From: Streptomyces wuyuanensis
GTDB lineage: Bacteria; Actinomycetota; Actinomycetes; Streptomycetales; Streptomycetaceae
NCBI RefSeq assembly: GCF_900103455.1
Contig: NZ_FNHI01000002.1
Span: 62,001 to 126,000 of the forward strand
Direction: 5' to 3'
Length of the DNA stretch: 64,000 nt
The notes below the pieces were generated by a model. The model was not told the DNA's origin and searched no databases. It saw nothing but the letters and a program-made list of their open reading frames with translations. Within the stretch, counting starts at the first letter, position 1. Each line of letters starts with the position of its first letter. Shown piece after piece: positions 43,177 to 51,546 of the stretch. The position numbers and the translations under genes were made by a program.

Positions 43177-44617
43177 CGAGGTAGGCCTCCAGACCGTGGC
43201 GACCGCCCTCGCGGCCGAAGCCCGACTCCTTGTATCCGCCGAAGGGCGAGGTCGGGTCGAACTTGTTGAAGGTGTTGGCCCACACGACACCGGCACGGAG
43301 CTTGTTCGCCACCGCGAGGATGCGGGAGCCCTTCTCCGTCCAGATGCCCGCCGACAGGCCGTACTGGCTGTTGTTGGCCTTGGCGACGGCCTCGTCCGGG
43401 GTGCGGAACGTCAGCACCGACAGCACCGGGCCGAAGATCTCGTCACGGGCGATGGTGTGGGCCTGGGTGACGTTCGTGAACAGCGTCGGGGCGAACCAGT
43501 AGCCGGACGAAGGCAGTTCGCACGGCGCAGTCCAGCGCTCGGCGCCCTCGGCCTCACCGGTCTCGGCGAGGGCCGTGATCCGGGCCAGCTGCTCGGCCGA
43601 GTTGATGGCGCCGATGTCGGTGTTCTTGTCCAGCGGGTCGCCGAGGCGCAGCGTCGACAGCCGCCGCTTGAGGGAGTCCAGCAGCTCGTCCTGGATCGAC
43701 TCCTGGACGAGGAGCCGGGAACCGGCGCAGCAGACCTGGCCCTGGTTGAAGAAGATGCCGCCGACGATGCCCTCGACGGCCTGGTCGATCGGGGCGTCGT
43801 CGAAGACGATGTTGGCGCCCTTGCCGCCCAGCTCCAGCGTGAGCTTCTTGTCCGTGCCGGCCACCTCGCGGGCGATGGCCTTGCCGACGGCGGTGGAACC
43901 GGTGAAGGCCACCTTGTTCACGTCCGGGTGCGCGACGAGCGCGGCGCCCGCGTCGCCGTAGCCGGGGACGATGTTGACGACGCCCTTGGGCAGCCCCGCC
44001 TGGCGGCAGATGTCGGCGAAGAAGAGTGCGGACAGCGGGGTGGTCTCGGCGGGCTTGAGCACCACGGTGTTGCCGGTGGCGAGCGCCGGGGCGATCTTCC
44101 ACGCCAGCATCAGCAGCGGGAAGTTCCACGGGATGACCTGGCCGGCGACGCCGAGCGGCCGCGGGTCGGGTCCGTACCCCGCGTGGCCCAGCTTGTCGGC
44201 CCAGCCCGCGTAGTAGAAGAAGTGCGCCGCGACCAGCGGGAGGTCCGCGTCGCGGGTCTCCTTGATCGGCTTTCCGTTGTCCAGGGTCTCCAGCACGGCG
44301 AGCTCGCGCGAGCGCTCCTGGATGATCCGGGCGATGCGGAACAGGTACTTGGCGCGCTCCGAGCCCGGCAGGGCGGACCACTTCTCGAACGCCTTGCGCG
44401 CGGCCTTCACCGCACGGTCGACGTCCTCGGAGCCCGCCTGGGCGACCTCGGACAGGACCTCCTCGCTGGAGGGGGACACGGTCTTGAAGACCTTGCCGTC
44501 GGCGGCGTCGGTGAACTCGCCGTCGATGAAGAGGCCGTACGAGGGGGCGATGTCGACGACCGACCGCGACTCGGGTGCGGGTGCGTACTCGAAGAGAGAA
44601 TGCTTGTCCATGGTCAT
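43169..44617 (-). CDS. NAD-dependent aldehyde dehydrogenase (deoxyribose operon)
   Basis: This 482-residue full-length ALDH has YGLFIDGEFTDAADGKVFKT, GQVIPWNFPLLMLAWKIAPA, NTVVLKPAETTPLSALF, KVAFTGSTAVGKAIA, LELGGKGANIVFDDA with the catalytic Glu, NQGQVCCAGSRLLVQESI with the nucleophile Cys, and EIFGPVLSVLTF. It starts 6 bp after deoC on the same transcript. DeoC releases acetaldehyde from deoxyribose-5-phosphate, so oxidation of acetaldehyde to acetate is the natural inferred task. The downstream ALDH-like protein may be its partner. Confidence 0.93.
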   Translation of the reverse strand: MTMDKHSLFEYAPAPESRSVVDIAPSYGLFIDGEFTDAADGKVFKTVSPSSEEVLSEVAQAGSEDVDRAVKAARKAFEKWSALPGSERAKYLFRIARIIQERSRELAVLETLDNGKPIKETRDADLPLVAAHFFYYAGWADKLGHAGYGPDPRPLGVAGQVIPWNFPLLMLAWKIAPALATGNTVVLKPAETTPLSALFFADICRQAGLPKGVVNIVPGYGDAGAALVAHPDVNKVAFTGSTAVGKAIAREVAGTDKKLTLELGGKGANIVFDDAPIDQAVEGIVGGIFFNQGQVCCAGSRLLVQESIQDELLDSLKRRLSTLRLGDPLDKNTDIGAINSAEQLARITALAETGEAEGAERWTAPCELPSSGYWFAPTLFTNVTQAHTIARDEIFGPVLSVLTFRTPDEAVAKANNSQYGLSAGIWTEKGSRILAVANKLRAGVVWANTFNKFDPTSPFGGYKESGFGREGGRHGLEAYLDV

Positions 44618-44623
44618 GGGGTC

Positions 44624-45571
44624 TCAGTCCACCGTCACGTAGTCGGGGCCGGAGTAGCGGCCGGTCGCCAGCTTCTGGCGCTGCATCAGCAGGTCGTTCA
44701 GCAGGCTGGACGCGCCGAACCGGAACCAGTGGTTGTCCAGCCAGTCCTCGCCCGCCGTCTCGTTGACGAGCACCAGGAACTTGATGGCGTCCTTGCTGGT
44801 GCGGATGCCGCCGGCGGGCTTCACGCCGACCTGTACGCCGGTCTGCGCGCGGAAGTCGCGGACGGCTTCCAGCATGAGCAGGGTGTTGGCCGGGGTCGCG
44901 TTGACGGCGACCTTGCCGGTCGACGTCTTGATGAAGTCGGCTCCGGCCATCATGCCGAGCCAGGAGGCGCGGCGGATGTTGTCGTAGGTGGAGAGCTCGC
45001 CGGTCTCGAAGATGACCTTCAGCCGTGCGGGGCCGGAGGCCTCCTTCACGGCGCGGATCTCCTCGAAGACCTTCATGTAGCCGCCCGCGAGGAAGGCGCC
45101 GCGGTCGATCACCATGTCGATCTCGTCGGCCCCCGCCGCGACGGCGTCACGGGTGTCCGCGAGCTTGACGTCGAGGGCGGCGCGGCCCGCGGGGAAGGCG
45201 GTGGCGACGGAGGCGACCTTCACGTCCGCCCCGGCCAGGGCCTCCTTGGCGGTGGCCACCATGTCGGGGTAGACGCAGACGGCGGCCGTCGTCGGGGTGG
45301 TGCGGTCGGTCGGATCGGGGTGGACGGCCTTGGCGGCGAGCGCCCGGACCTTGCCCGGGGTGTCCGCGCCTTCCAGCGTCGTCAGGTCGATCATCGAGAT
45401 GGCCAGGTCGATGGCGTACGCCTTGGCCGTCGTCTTGATCGAGCGGGTGCCGAGGGACGCGGCGCGCGCTTCCAGGCCGACAGGATCGACCCCGGGCAGC
45501 CCGTGCAGGAAGCGGCGCAGTGCGCTGTCGGACGAGGTCACGTCAGCGAATGCAGGTGCAATGGTGGGCAT
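44624..45571 (-). CDS. deoC: Deoxyribose-phosphate aldolase
   Basis: This 315-residue class I aldolase cleaves 2-deoxyribose-5-phosphate to glyceraldehyde-3-phosphate and acetaldehyde. It has VAAGADEIDMVIDRGAFLAG, the family strand ARLKVIFETGELS, the Schiff-base Lys in DFIKTSTGKVAVNATPANTL, and VGVKPAGGIRTSKDAIKFLV with the second Lys. The proteins of this family in actinobacteria carry about 70 extra N-terminal residues, as here. ATG 45571 is preferred to GTG 45577. A perfect operator starts 20 bp upstream. It is the first gene of the deoC-ALDH-ALDH-like operon. Confidence 0.95.
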   Translation of the reverse strand: MPTIAPAFADVTSSDSALRRFLHGLPGVDPVGLEARAASLGTRSIKTTAKAYAIDLAISMIDLTTLEGADTPGKVRALAAKAVHPDPTDRTTPTTAAVCVYPDMVATAKEALAGADVKVASVATAFPAGRAALDVKLADTRDAVAAGADEIDMVIDRGAFLAGGYMKVFEEIRAVKEASGPARLKVIFETGELSTYDNIRRASWLGMMAGADFIKTSTGKVAVNATPANTLLMLEAVRDFRAQTGVQVGVKPAGGIRTSKDAIKFLVLVNETAGEDWLDNHWFRFGASSLLNDLLMQRQKLATGRYSGPDYVTVD

Positions 45572-45590
45572 GGTCACCAGACCAGCATAT

Positions 45591-45602
45591 CTACGCGCGT
45601 AG
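45591..45602. promoter_or_regulatory. Nucleoside-regulon operator CTACGCGCGTAG (perfect)
   Basis: A perfect 12-bp palindrome 19 bp upstream of the deoC ATG (minus strand). The plus-strand gene at 45671 begins 68 bp on the other side, so it might also be affected. Confidence 0.78.
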
Positions 45603-45670
45603 CAACCTGTACAGGGGGCACCCGGGACTCGTCATCGGGCACCGCGGGCCCATGGGGCAGAATCGGGAGC

Positions 45671-46306
45671 ATGAAGAGCCCCCAGCAGCCGACCGCCGAG
45701 CCGGTCTACGCCGACCGCGCCTACCGTTCGATTTCCGGCATCGCGGCCGGTGTGCTGCTGCTCGCGCTCACCGGCTGGATCGGCGGCGACGCGCTCGTCC
45801 GCGGCGAGGGGCTGACTCCGTGGATCGCGCTCGCGGGACTCCTGGTGCTGGTACCGCTGATCGTCGCCTTCACGCTGCGGCCCGCGGTCTTCGCCAACGA
45901 CGACCGGCTCCGCATCAGGAACCCCTTCCGCACCATCGTGCTGCCCTGGCAGACGGTCTCGGACGTGCGCGCCGCGTACTCCAGCGAGGTCTTCACCGAG
46001 GACGGCGCGAAGTACCAGCTGTGGGCCGTGCCGGTGTCGCTGCGGCAGCGCAAGACGGCCGCCCGCCGCCGGTCGAGGGCCGCCGCGGGCGACTCCTCCC
46101 GCCTCGGGCCGGGAGGCGCCCCGGCCGGCGGTGCGTCGCACGTGGCGCCCGGCGACCGGACCATCGCCGAACTGCGGGAGCTGTCCGAGCAGGCCGCGCA
46201 CCGCCCGACCGCCAAGGGCGAACCCCAGGTGCGCTGGGCGTACGAGATCGCCGGCCCCGTCGTCGTGGGTGCGCTCGCCCTGGTGGTCCTGCTCGCCGTC
46301 GGCTGA
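45671..46306 (+). CDS. PH-domain-containing membrane protein
   Basis: This 211-residue protein has two N-terminal transmembrane segments (SISGIAAGVLLLALTGWIGG and WIALAGLLVLVPLIVAFTL). A bacterial PH-like domain of the low-MW antigen family covers about 65-110 (RLRIRNPFRTIVLPWQTVSD, AKYQLWAVPVSLRQRK). A basic/Pro linker follows, then a last hydrophobic helix (GPVVVGALALVVLLAVG). The function is unknown. ATG 45671 follows GGGAGC. It is divergent from deoC, with the operator in the 99-bp gap between them. Confidence 0.85.
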   Translation: MKSPQQPTAEPVYADRAYRSISGIAAGVLLLALTGWIGGDALVRGEGLTPWIALAGLLVLVPLIVAFTLRPAVFANDDRLRIRNPFRTIVLPWQTVSDVRAAYSSEVFTEDGAKYQLWAVPVSLRQRKTAARRRSRAAAGDSSRLGPGGAPAGGASHVAPGDRTIAELRELSEQAAHRPTAKGEPQVRWAYEIAGPVVVGALALVVLLAVG

Positions 46307-46388
46307 TCCGGCGCGGTCCCCGCCGGCGGGCGGCCGGACCTCCCGGGCGCCGGCCCGGGCCCGCCGGGTGCGGGCACGGCCGCGGCCG

Positions 46389-47585
46389 TCACGGCGGCCC
46401 CTGCCACACCAGCAGCAGATGCCCGCCCAGCCACGCCGAGGACAGCACCGCCCCGCCCAGGACCAGCAGCGCCGCCGCCCTGCGCGCCCGAGCCAGCGCG
46501 ACCGCGGCGGGCAGCAGCAGCGGGAACGCGGGCAGCAGGAACCGGGCGCGGGGGAAGTAGACGCCACCGCTGCCGAGGACGATCAGCAGCAGCACACCCG
46601 TGAACACGAGCAGCACCAGCGGCTGCCGGTCGGCGAGACAGAGCAGGAACAGCCCGGTGGCCAGCACCAGCACGACCGAGACGAGCAGCATGAGCAGCTG
46701 CGGGTCGGCGTCGTACGCGAGTTGCTGTGTGAGCTCATCCAGCGTCGCCTTCCCGCCGTCCCACACGTTGGTCCACCGCTGCTGGACCGCGAAGTAGCCG
46801 TCCCAGCGCCCGAGGCGGAGCGCCACCCAGGCCACGTAGCCGCACCATCCCAGCGGGGCGATCAGCGCGCCCGCGAGCGCACGCCGTCCGCGCCCGCGGA
46901 CGAACGCCGCCAGCCCGGCCACCGTCACCGCCGCGGCGATCGCGACGCCGGTCGGCCTGGTGAGCCCGGCCAGGGCCGCCAGCCAGCCGGCCCACAGCCA
47001 GCGTCCGGTGAGCGCCGCGTACAGCGACCAGGCCACGAGCGCCGTGAAGAGCGATTCGGTGTAGCCCATCCACTGCACGACGGCGACGGGCATCGCGCCC
47101 CACAGCACCGTCAGCACGGTCCCGGTGCGCCACCCGTGCAGCCGCTCGCCGACCGCGAAGATGCCCCACGCCGCGGCGACGGACGCCACCACCGCGATCG
47201 CCAGGGCAACCGACGCGCGGCTGCCCGGGGTCACCGCCGCGACCGCCTTCACCAGCACCGGATAGAGCGGGAAGAACGCCAGGTTGTTGGTGTTCAGGGT
47301 GGGACCGAGCTCGTGGTGGTAGCCGTGGTCGGCGATCCCCAGGTACCAGTGGGAGTCCCAGGAAGCGGCCAGGGTCGGCCAGAGGCTCTCGCCCTTGAGA
47401 TGGGCCCACCGTGCGAGCACCAGGAGCCCCGTCAACCGCACCGCGAGATAGCCGAGCAGTGCCGGGGCGGCCCGGTTCAGCGCATGGAGCAGCCTGCTCT
47501 CCCCGCCGGGTACGGCGCCGCCTCCCGAGCCGGGTGCCCGGCGGGAGGCGGGGACGGTGGCGTGGTGGGTTGCGGTCGGGGGCAC
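46389..47585 (-). CDS. PIG-V-like/mannosyltransferase-type integral membrane protein
   Basis: This polytopic membrane protein of about 398 residues has around nine hydrophobic segments. Early motifs are ALLGYLAVRLTGLLVLARWA, SWDSHWYLGIADHGYHHELG (the acidic first-loop motif of GT-C enzymes, with Asp next to His-Trp-Tyr) and NLAFFPLYPVLVKAV. This fits PIG-V/GT-C transferases that use polyprenyl-phosphate mannose on the outer face of the membrane, for example in protein O-mannosylation or lipoglycan synthesis. GTG 47585 is the first start, and the N-terminal 30 residues are hydrophilic. It stands alone downstream of the phosphosugar mutase and its terminator. Confidence 0.82.
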   Translation of the reverse strand: MPPTATHHATVPASRRAPGSGGGAVPGGESRLLHALNRAAPALLGYLAVRLTGLLVLARWAHLKGESLWPTLAASWDSHWYLGIADHGYHHELGPTLNTNNLAFFPLYPVLVKAVAAVTPGSRASVALAIAVVASVAAAWGIFAVGERLHGWRTGTVLTVLWGAMPVAVVQWMGYTESLFTALVAWSLYAALTGRWLWAGWLAALAGLTRPTGVAIAAAVTVAGLAAFVRGRGRRALAGALIAPLGWCGYVAWVALRLGRWDGYFAVQQRWTNVWDGGKATLDELTQQLAYDADPQLLMLLVSVVLVLATGLFLLCLADRQPLVLLVFTGVLLLIVLGSGGVYFPRARFLLPAFPLLLPAAVALARARRAAALLVLGGAVLSSAWLGGHLLLVWQGPP

Positions 47586-47697
47586 GGGGGCTCCGGTGAT
47601 TCGGCGGGCGCTACCGGGGCCACCTTCGCCCGCAGGGCACGGAGGGGCACGGGCCGGTAGGTCGGTTGCCGTACGGAAATCACCCGCAAGAAGACTG

Positions 47698-47729
47698 CGC
47701 CCGCGCCCGGCCGTGGCCGGACGCGGGCG
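47698..47729 (-). terminator. Terminator of the punA-phosphosugar mutase operon
   Basis: A 15-base stem with one mismatch (47698-47712 with 47715-47729, CGCCCGCGCCCGGCC and partner) starts 23 bp past the mutase stop at 47752. Confidence 0.75.
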
Positions 47730-47751
47730 GTGGTTCGGGCCCGACGTGCCC

Positions 47752-49416
47752 TCAGATCCCGGCGGCCTCCGCCAGGTCCCGCTTGACGGCCGCGAGGACC
47801 TCCGCCGCGCGGGCGCGCGCGGCGGACAGCTCGCTCGGCCCGCCGACCGGGACCACGACCTCCAGGTAGCACTTCAGCTTGGGCTCGGTGCCGCTCGGGC
47901 GGACGATGACGCGGGCGTCGTACTCGCCCTCGAGGTGGTAGCGCAGACCGTCCGTGGGCGGCAGCGACTCGGTGCCCTTCGACAGGTCCTCGGCCGACAC
48001 CACCCGCAGTCCGGCCAGCGCAGCGGGCGGCTTCTCGCGCAGCCTGCGCATGGCCTCGGCGATGACGTCCAGGTCCTCCACGCGCACCGAAAGCTGGTCG
48101 GTGGCGTGCAGACCGTGGGCGACGGCGAGGTCGTCCAGCAGGTCCGTGAGGGTACGGCCCTGGGCCTTGAGCTCCGAGGCCAGTTCGGCGACGAGCAGCG
48201 CGGCGGTGATGCCGTCCTTGTCGCGCACGCCGTCCGGGTCGACGCAGTAGCCGAGCGCCTCCTCGTAGCCGTACCGCAGGCCCTCCGCCCGGGAGATCCA
48301 CTTGAAGCCGGTCAGGGTTTCCTCGTAGCCGAGCCCCGCCGCCGCGGCGATCCGGCCCAGCAGCGACGACGACACGATGGACGTGGCGAACGTGCTGTTC
48401 GCGTCCTTCGCCGACACGCCCTTGTGGACGAGGTGGGCGCCGAGCAGCGCGCCGACCTCGTCGCCGCGGAGCATGCGCCAGCCGCCGTCCGCGGTGTCGT
48501 CGGGGACCGCGACCGCGCAGCGGTCGGCGTCGGGGTCGTTGGCGACGACGAGGTCGGGCCCGACCTCGCGCGCCTTGGCGAACGCGAGGTCCATCGCGCC
48601 CGGCTCCTCCGGGTTGGGGAAGGCGACCGTGGGGAAGTCGGGGTCCGGTTCGGCCTGCTCGTCGACGAGCACGGGGGCGGGGAATCCGGCCCGCTCCCAG
48701 GCCGCCAGGACCACGTCCTTGCCGACGCCGTGCAGGGCCGTGTGGACCACACGGGCCGTCCGCGGGGAGTGTGGGCTCAGGACGGCGTCCGTGCGCTCCA
48801 GATACGCCTCCAGGACCTCGTCCCCGAGCGTCTCCCAGCCGCTTTCGGGGCGTGGCAGGTGGTGGATGCTGCCGACCGCCTCGATCTCCGCGGCGATCCC
48901 TGCGTCGGCCGGGGGCACGATCTGGGAGCCGTCGCCGAGGTAGACCTTGTAGCCGTTGTCGCGCGGCGGGTTGTGGCTCGCGGTGACCTCGACACCGGCG
49001 ACGGCGCCCAGGTGCCGGATCGCGAACGCGAGCACGGGCGTGGGCAGCGGGCGGGGCAGCAGCGCGGCCCGAAGCCCGGCGCCGGTCATGACGGCGGCCG
49101 TGTCACGGGCGAAGTCCGCCGACTTGTGGCGGGCGTCGTAGCCGATGACGACCAGGCCGCCCGCGTGGCCCTGGGCCTTGAGGTAGGCGGCCAGGCCGGC
49201 CGCCGCGCGGACGACGACGACGCGGTTCATCCGCATCGGCCCGGCCCCGAGCTCCCCGCGCAGACCGGCGGTGCCGAACTGCAGCGTCCCGGCGAACCGG
49301 GCGCCCAGCTCCGCGGTGTCCCCAGCCTCGATGATCCGGGCCAGCTCGTCCCGGGTCTCCGCGTCGGGGTCCTCGGCCAGCCAAGCCCGGGCCTGCGCGA
49401 TCAGGTCCTGCGCCAC
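47752..49416 (-). CDS. Phosphohexomutase-superfamily enzyme, likely phosphopentomutase/phosphomannomutase
   Basis: This 554-residue alpha-D-phosphohexomutase shows FGTAGLRGELGAGPMRMNRV, the phosphoserine loop VEVTASHNPPRDNGYKVY, the metal-binding loop VANDPDADRCAVAVPD, the sugar-binding loop TGFKWI with GYEEALGY, and the phosphate-binding loop VRPSGTEPKLKCYLE. GTG 49416 is chosen because GAGAGG lies 9 bases upstream, so the open frame back to 49479 is ignored. Annotation is usually phosphomannomutase. However, directly downstream of punA under the nucleoside operator, converting (deoxy)ribose-1-phosphate to the 5-phosphate is the likelier task. Mycobacteria show the same linkage. Confidence 0.88.
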   Translation of the reverse strand: MAQDLIAQARAWLAEDPDAETRDELARIIEAGDTAELGARFAGTLQFGTAGLRGELGAGPMRMNRVVVVRAAAGLAAYLKAQGHAGGLVVIGYDARHKSADFARDTAAVMTGAGLRAALLPRPLPTPVLAFAIRHLGAVAGVEVTASHNPPRDNGYKVYLGDGSQIVPPADAGIAAEIEAVGSIHHLPRPESGWETLGDEVLEAYLERTDAVLSPHSPRTARVVHTALHGVGKDVVLAAWERAGFPAPVLVDEQAEPDPDFPTVAFPNPEEPGAMDLAFAKAREVGPDLVVANDPDADRCAVAVPDDTADGGWRMLRGDEVGALLGAHLVHKGVSAKDANSTFATSIVSSSLLGRIAAAAGLGYEETLTGFKWISRAEGLRYGYEEALGYCVDPDGVRDKDGITAALLVAELASELKAQGRTLTDLLDDLAVAHGLHATDQLSVRVEDLDVIAEAMRRLREKPPAALAGLRVVSAEDLSKGTESLPPTDGLRYHLEGEYDARVIVRPSGTEPKLKCYLEVVVPVGGPSELSAARARAAEVLAAVKRDLAEAAGI

Positions 49417-49610
49417 GGTGATGTGCCTCTCTGATGTCGTCGTGAGCGTGGGCGCCGCCGCCGGTGTGCCCGACGACACGTGCGCCCGCGCCTGCCCGTT
49501 CGGGGCGGCGGTGTCGTCCCGCCGCGCCCCGGGCCGCCGCCGGCCTTCCGGTCCCGCGCGGCCCGCGGGGTCCGTGCCGGGCGCCGCTCCGGCGCCGCGG
49601 CGGTGTCCCG

Positions 49611-50420
49611 TCAGATCCGGGCCAGCACCTGGGTGAGCAGCTCGCCCATCCGCGCCGCGGAGTCACGGCCGGCCTGCAGGACCTCCTCGTGGTTCAGCGG
49701 CTCGCCCGAGAGCCCCGCGGCGAGGTTGGTGACCAGGGAGATGCCCAGCACCTCGGCGCCGGCCTCGCGGGCCGCGATGGCCTCGAGGACCGTGGACATG
49801 CCGACCAGGTCGCCGCCCATGACACGGACCATGTTGATCTCGGCCGGGGTCTCGTAGTGCGGGCCGGGGAACTGGACGTACACGCCCTCCTCCAGCGTCG
49901 CGTCCACCTCCTTGCAGAGCGCCCGCAGCCGCGGCGAGTAGAGGTCGGTCAGGTCGACGAAGTTGGCGCCGACGATCGGGGAGGCCGCGGTGAGGTTGAT
50001 GTGATCGCTGATCAGGACCGGCTGGCCGGGCCGCATGCCCTCGCGCAGACCGCCGCAGCCGTTGGTCAGGACGACGGTCTTGCAGCCGGAGGCGACGGCG
50101 GTGCGCACACCGTGGGCCACGGCGGCGACGCCGCGGCCCTCGTAGTAGTGCGTACGGCCGAGGAAGACGAGCGCGCGCTTCTCACCGATCCGGTACGAGC
50201 GGATCTTGCCGCCGTGGCCCTCGACCGCCGGGGGCGGGAAGCCCGGCAGTTCGGTGACCGGGAACTCGGCGTCGGGGGCACCGAGGGCGTCGACTGCGGG
50301 CGCCCAGCCCGAGCCCATCACCAGGGCGACGTCGTGGGTCTCGGCGCCGGTCAGCTCTCGCAGGCGCGCGGCCGCGGCGTCGGCGGCGGCATGGGGGTCC
50401 GGGGTATGAGAAACGTTCAC
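49611..50420 (-). CDS. punA: Purine nucleoside phosphorylase
   Basis: This 269-residue trimeric-type PNP splits inosine and guanosine with phosphate to base and ribose-1-phosphate. It shows [18 protein letters not shown] with the phosphate-binding Ser, [72 protein letters not shown] with the Glu, and [20 protein letters not shown] followed by [15 protein letters not shown] 50420 has no strong ribosome site visible. A perfect operator lies 24 bp upstream. The phosphosugar mutase gene follows 194 bp later on the same strand. Confidence 0.94.
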   Translation of the reverse strand: MNVSHTPDPHAAADAAAARLRELTGAETHDVALVMGSGWAPAVDALGAPDAEFPVTELPGFPPPAVEGHGGKIRSYRIGEKRALVFLGRTHYYEGRGVAAVAHGVRTAVASGCKTVVLTNGCGGLREGMRPGQPVLISDHINLTAASPIVGANFVDLTDLYSPRLRALCKEVDATLEEGVYVQFPGPHYETPAEINMVRVMGGDLVGMSTVLEAIAAREAGAEVLGISLVTNLAAGLSGEPLNHEEVLQAGRDSAARMGELLTQVLARI

Positions 50421-50444
50421 GAGAAAAGCCTAGCCTGAGAAACC

Positions 50445-50456
50445 CTACGCGCGTAG
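50445..50456. promoter_or_regulatory. Nucleoside-regulon operator CTACGCGCGTAG (perfect)
   Basis: A perfect 12-bp palindrome 24 bp upstream of the punA GTG. It is the fourth exact copy in the window. Confidence 0.78.
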
Positions 50457-50858
50457 ATGACGATGCTCACGACTCTGCAACCGTTTCCTGGTGGAAACGC
50501 ACAAAGCCGGGGAAGAGGGCGCGCGACGCGCGCAGTTCACGGCGGCGCCGGCCGCGCGGAGGTGCGCGCGAGGCCCCCGGCCGGCCACAGCGGGCGAAGC
50601 GGCGCGGGCGAAGTGGCGCGGAGGTGCGCGGAGGTGCGCGGGACCGGTACGGCGGCCTGCGGCCCTGCGTGCCGGGACGGGCTGACGGGCGCCGGGCAAG
50701 GGCCCGAGCGGGGGGAGCGGCGCCGGGCGGAGGCGCGGAGGCAGCCGTGGCCGCGGCGGTCGTGAACGGCCGCGACGAGGTGGTGCCGCCCGGTCGAGGG
50801 ACCTGCCGGGTGCCGGGGGACGGGCGCCGCGTCCGGCGGGTACGCCCCTGCGCCCCGG
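50457..50858. other. Intergenic region upstream of punA
   Basis: This is a 402-bp gap between two minus-strand genes. Close to punA it holds AT-richer promoter-like sequence. The rest is GC-rich with short repeats (two GCGGAGGTGC units around 50618-50638 and the palindrome GCGCGCGACGCGCGC at about 50519-50533). No gene is supported. Confidence 0.45.
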
Positions 50859-51296
50859 TCAGCAGGGGCGCTTGCGCAGCTCCATCACATAGTCGTGGGG
50901 GGCGCCCGCGGACTCGGCCGCGTCGGCGATCTCGCCCAGGTAGCGGGCGGAGGGCAGCCCGCCCTCGTACCCGTTCAGGACGTACACCCAGGCCGGTTCC
51001 TCGCCGTCCAGCGTGTCCACCCGGACGCGCATGCGGCGGTAGATGTCGAGCCCTACGCCCTCCCAGCGGTCCATCGAGTCCTCGTCGAGCGGCGCGATGT
51101 CGTACAGCGCGACGAAGACCTGGGAGCGGGGGGCCTCCACGATCGTGGCCAGCGCGCCTTCCCAGCCCATCTGCTCGCCGCCGAACGTCAGCCGCCAGCC
51201 GTTGAGCCAGCCCGTGCTGCGCAGCGGGGAGTGCGGTGCGCGGCGGGTCATCAGCCGCGCGTCGAGGTTGCCGGCGTACGCGGCGTAGAGCGACAT
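50859..51296 (-). CDS. Gamma-glutamylcyclotransferase-like protein
   Basis: This 145-residue AIG2/GGCT-fold protein starts with the characteristic YAAYAGNLDARLMTRRAPHS (the family YxSN motif as YAGN). GWRLTFGGEQMGWEGALATI, VALYDIAPLDEDSMDRWEGV with the acid residue expected to be catalytic, VYVLNGYEGGLPSARYLGEI and a Cys at the C-terminus follow. Such enzymes release 5-oxoproline from gamma-glutamyl amines, and the substrate is open. ATG 51296 is the first start of the frame. It is divergent from the quinone reductase gene. Confidence 0.85.
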   Translation of the reverse strand: MSLYAAYAGNLDARLMTRRAPHSPLRSTGWLNGWRLTFGGEQMGWEGALATIVEAPRSQVFVALYDIAPLDEDSMDRWEGVGLDIYRRMRVRVDTLDGEEPAWVYVLNGYEGGLPSARYLGEIADAAESAGAPHDYVMELRKRPC

Positions 51297-51546
51297 GGGA
51301 TCGAGGGTACGGGAGGGGAAGCCGTGGCCGCCCGCCCCGATGCCCCGGGACGGGCCCTCCGGGAGGAGCCCCTTCGTGCGCGCCTGGGCCCGTACGCGCA
51401 GGTCCCGCGTTCGCGCCCGGCTCCCCCGTCCTCCCCGCCGGTCCGCTCCCCGCCCGGGAGAGCCCCCGGCGCGAAGCAGGTTCGCGCGTGCGGGAGAATG
51501 GGTGGGACGGACACCCGGCAGAGCGAGAGCGCGAGGCGTAACCCCA

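Noticed and set aside
43145..45670. Long plus-strand frame running into the PH-domain gene
   Set aside because: It is antisense to ALDH and deoC. Only the part from ATG 45671 shows membrane-protein character and a ribosome site.
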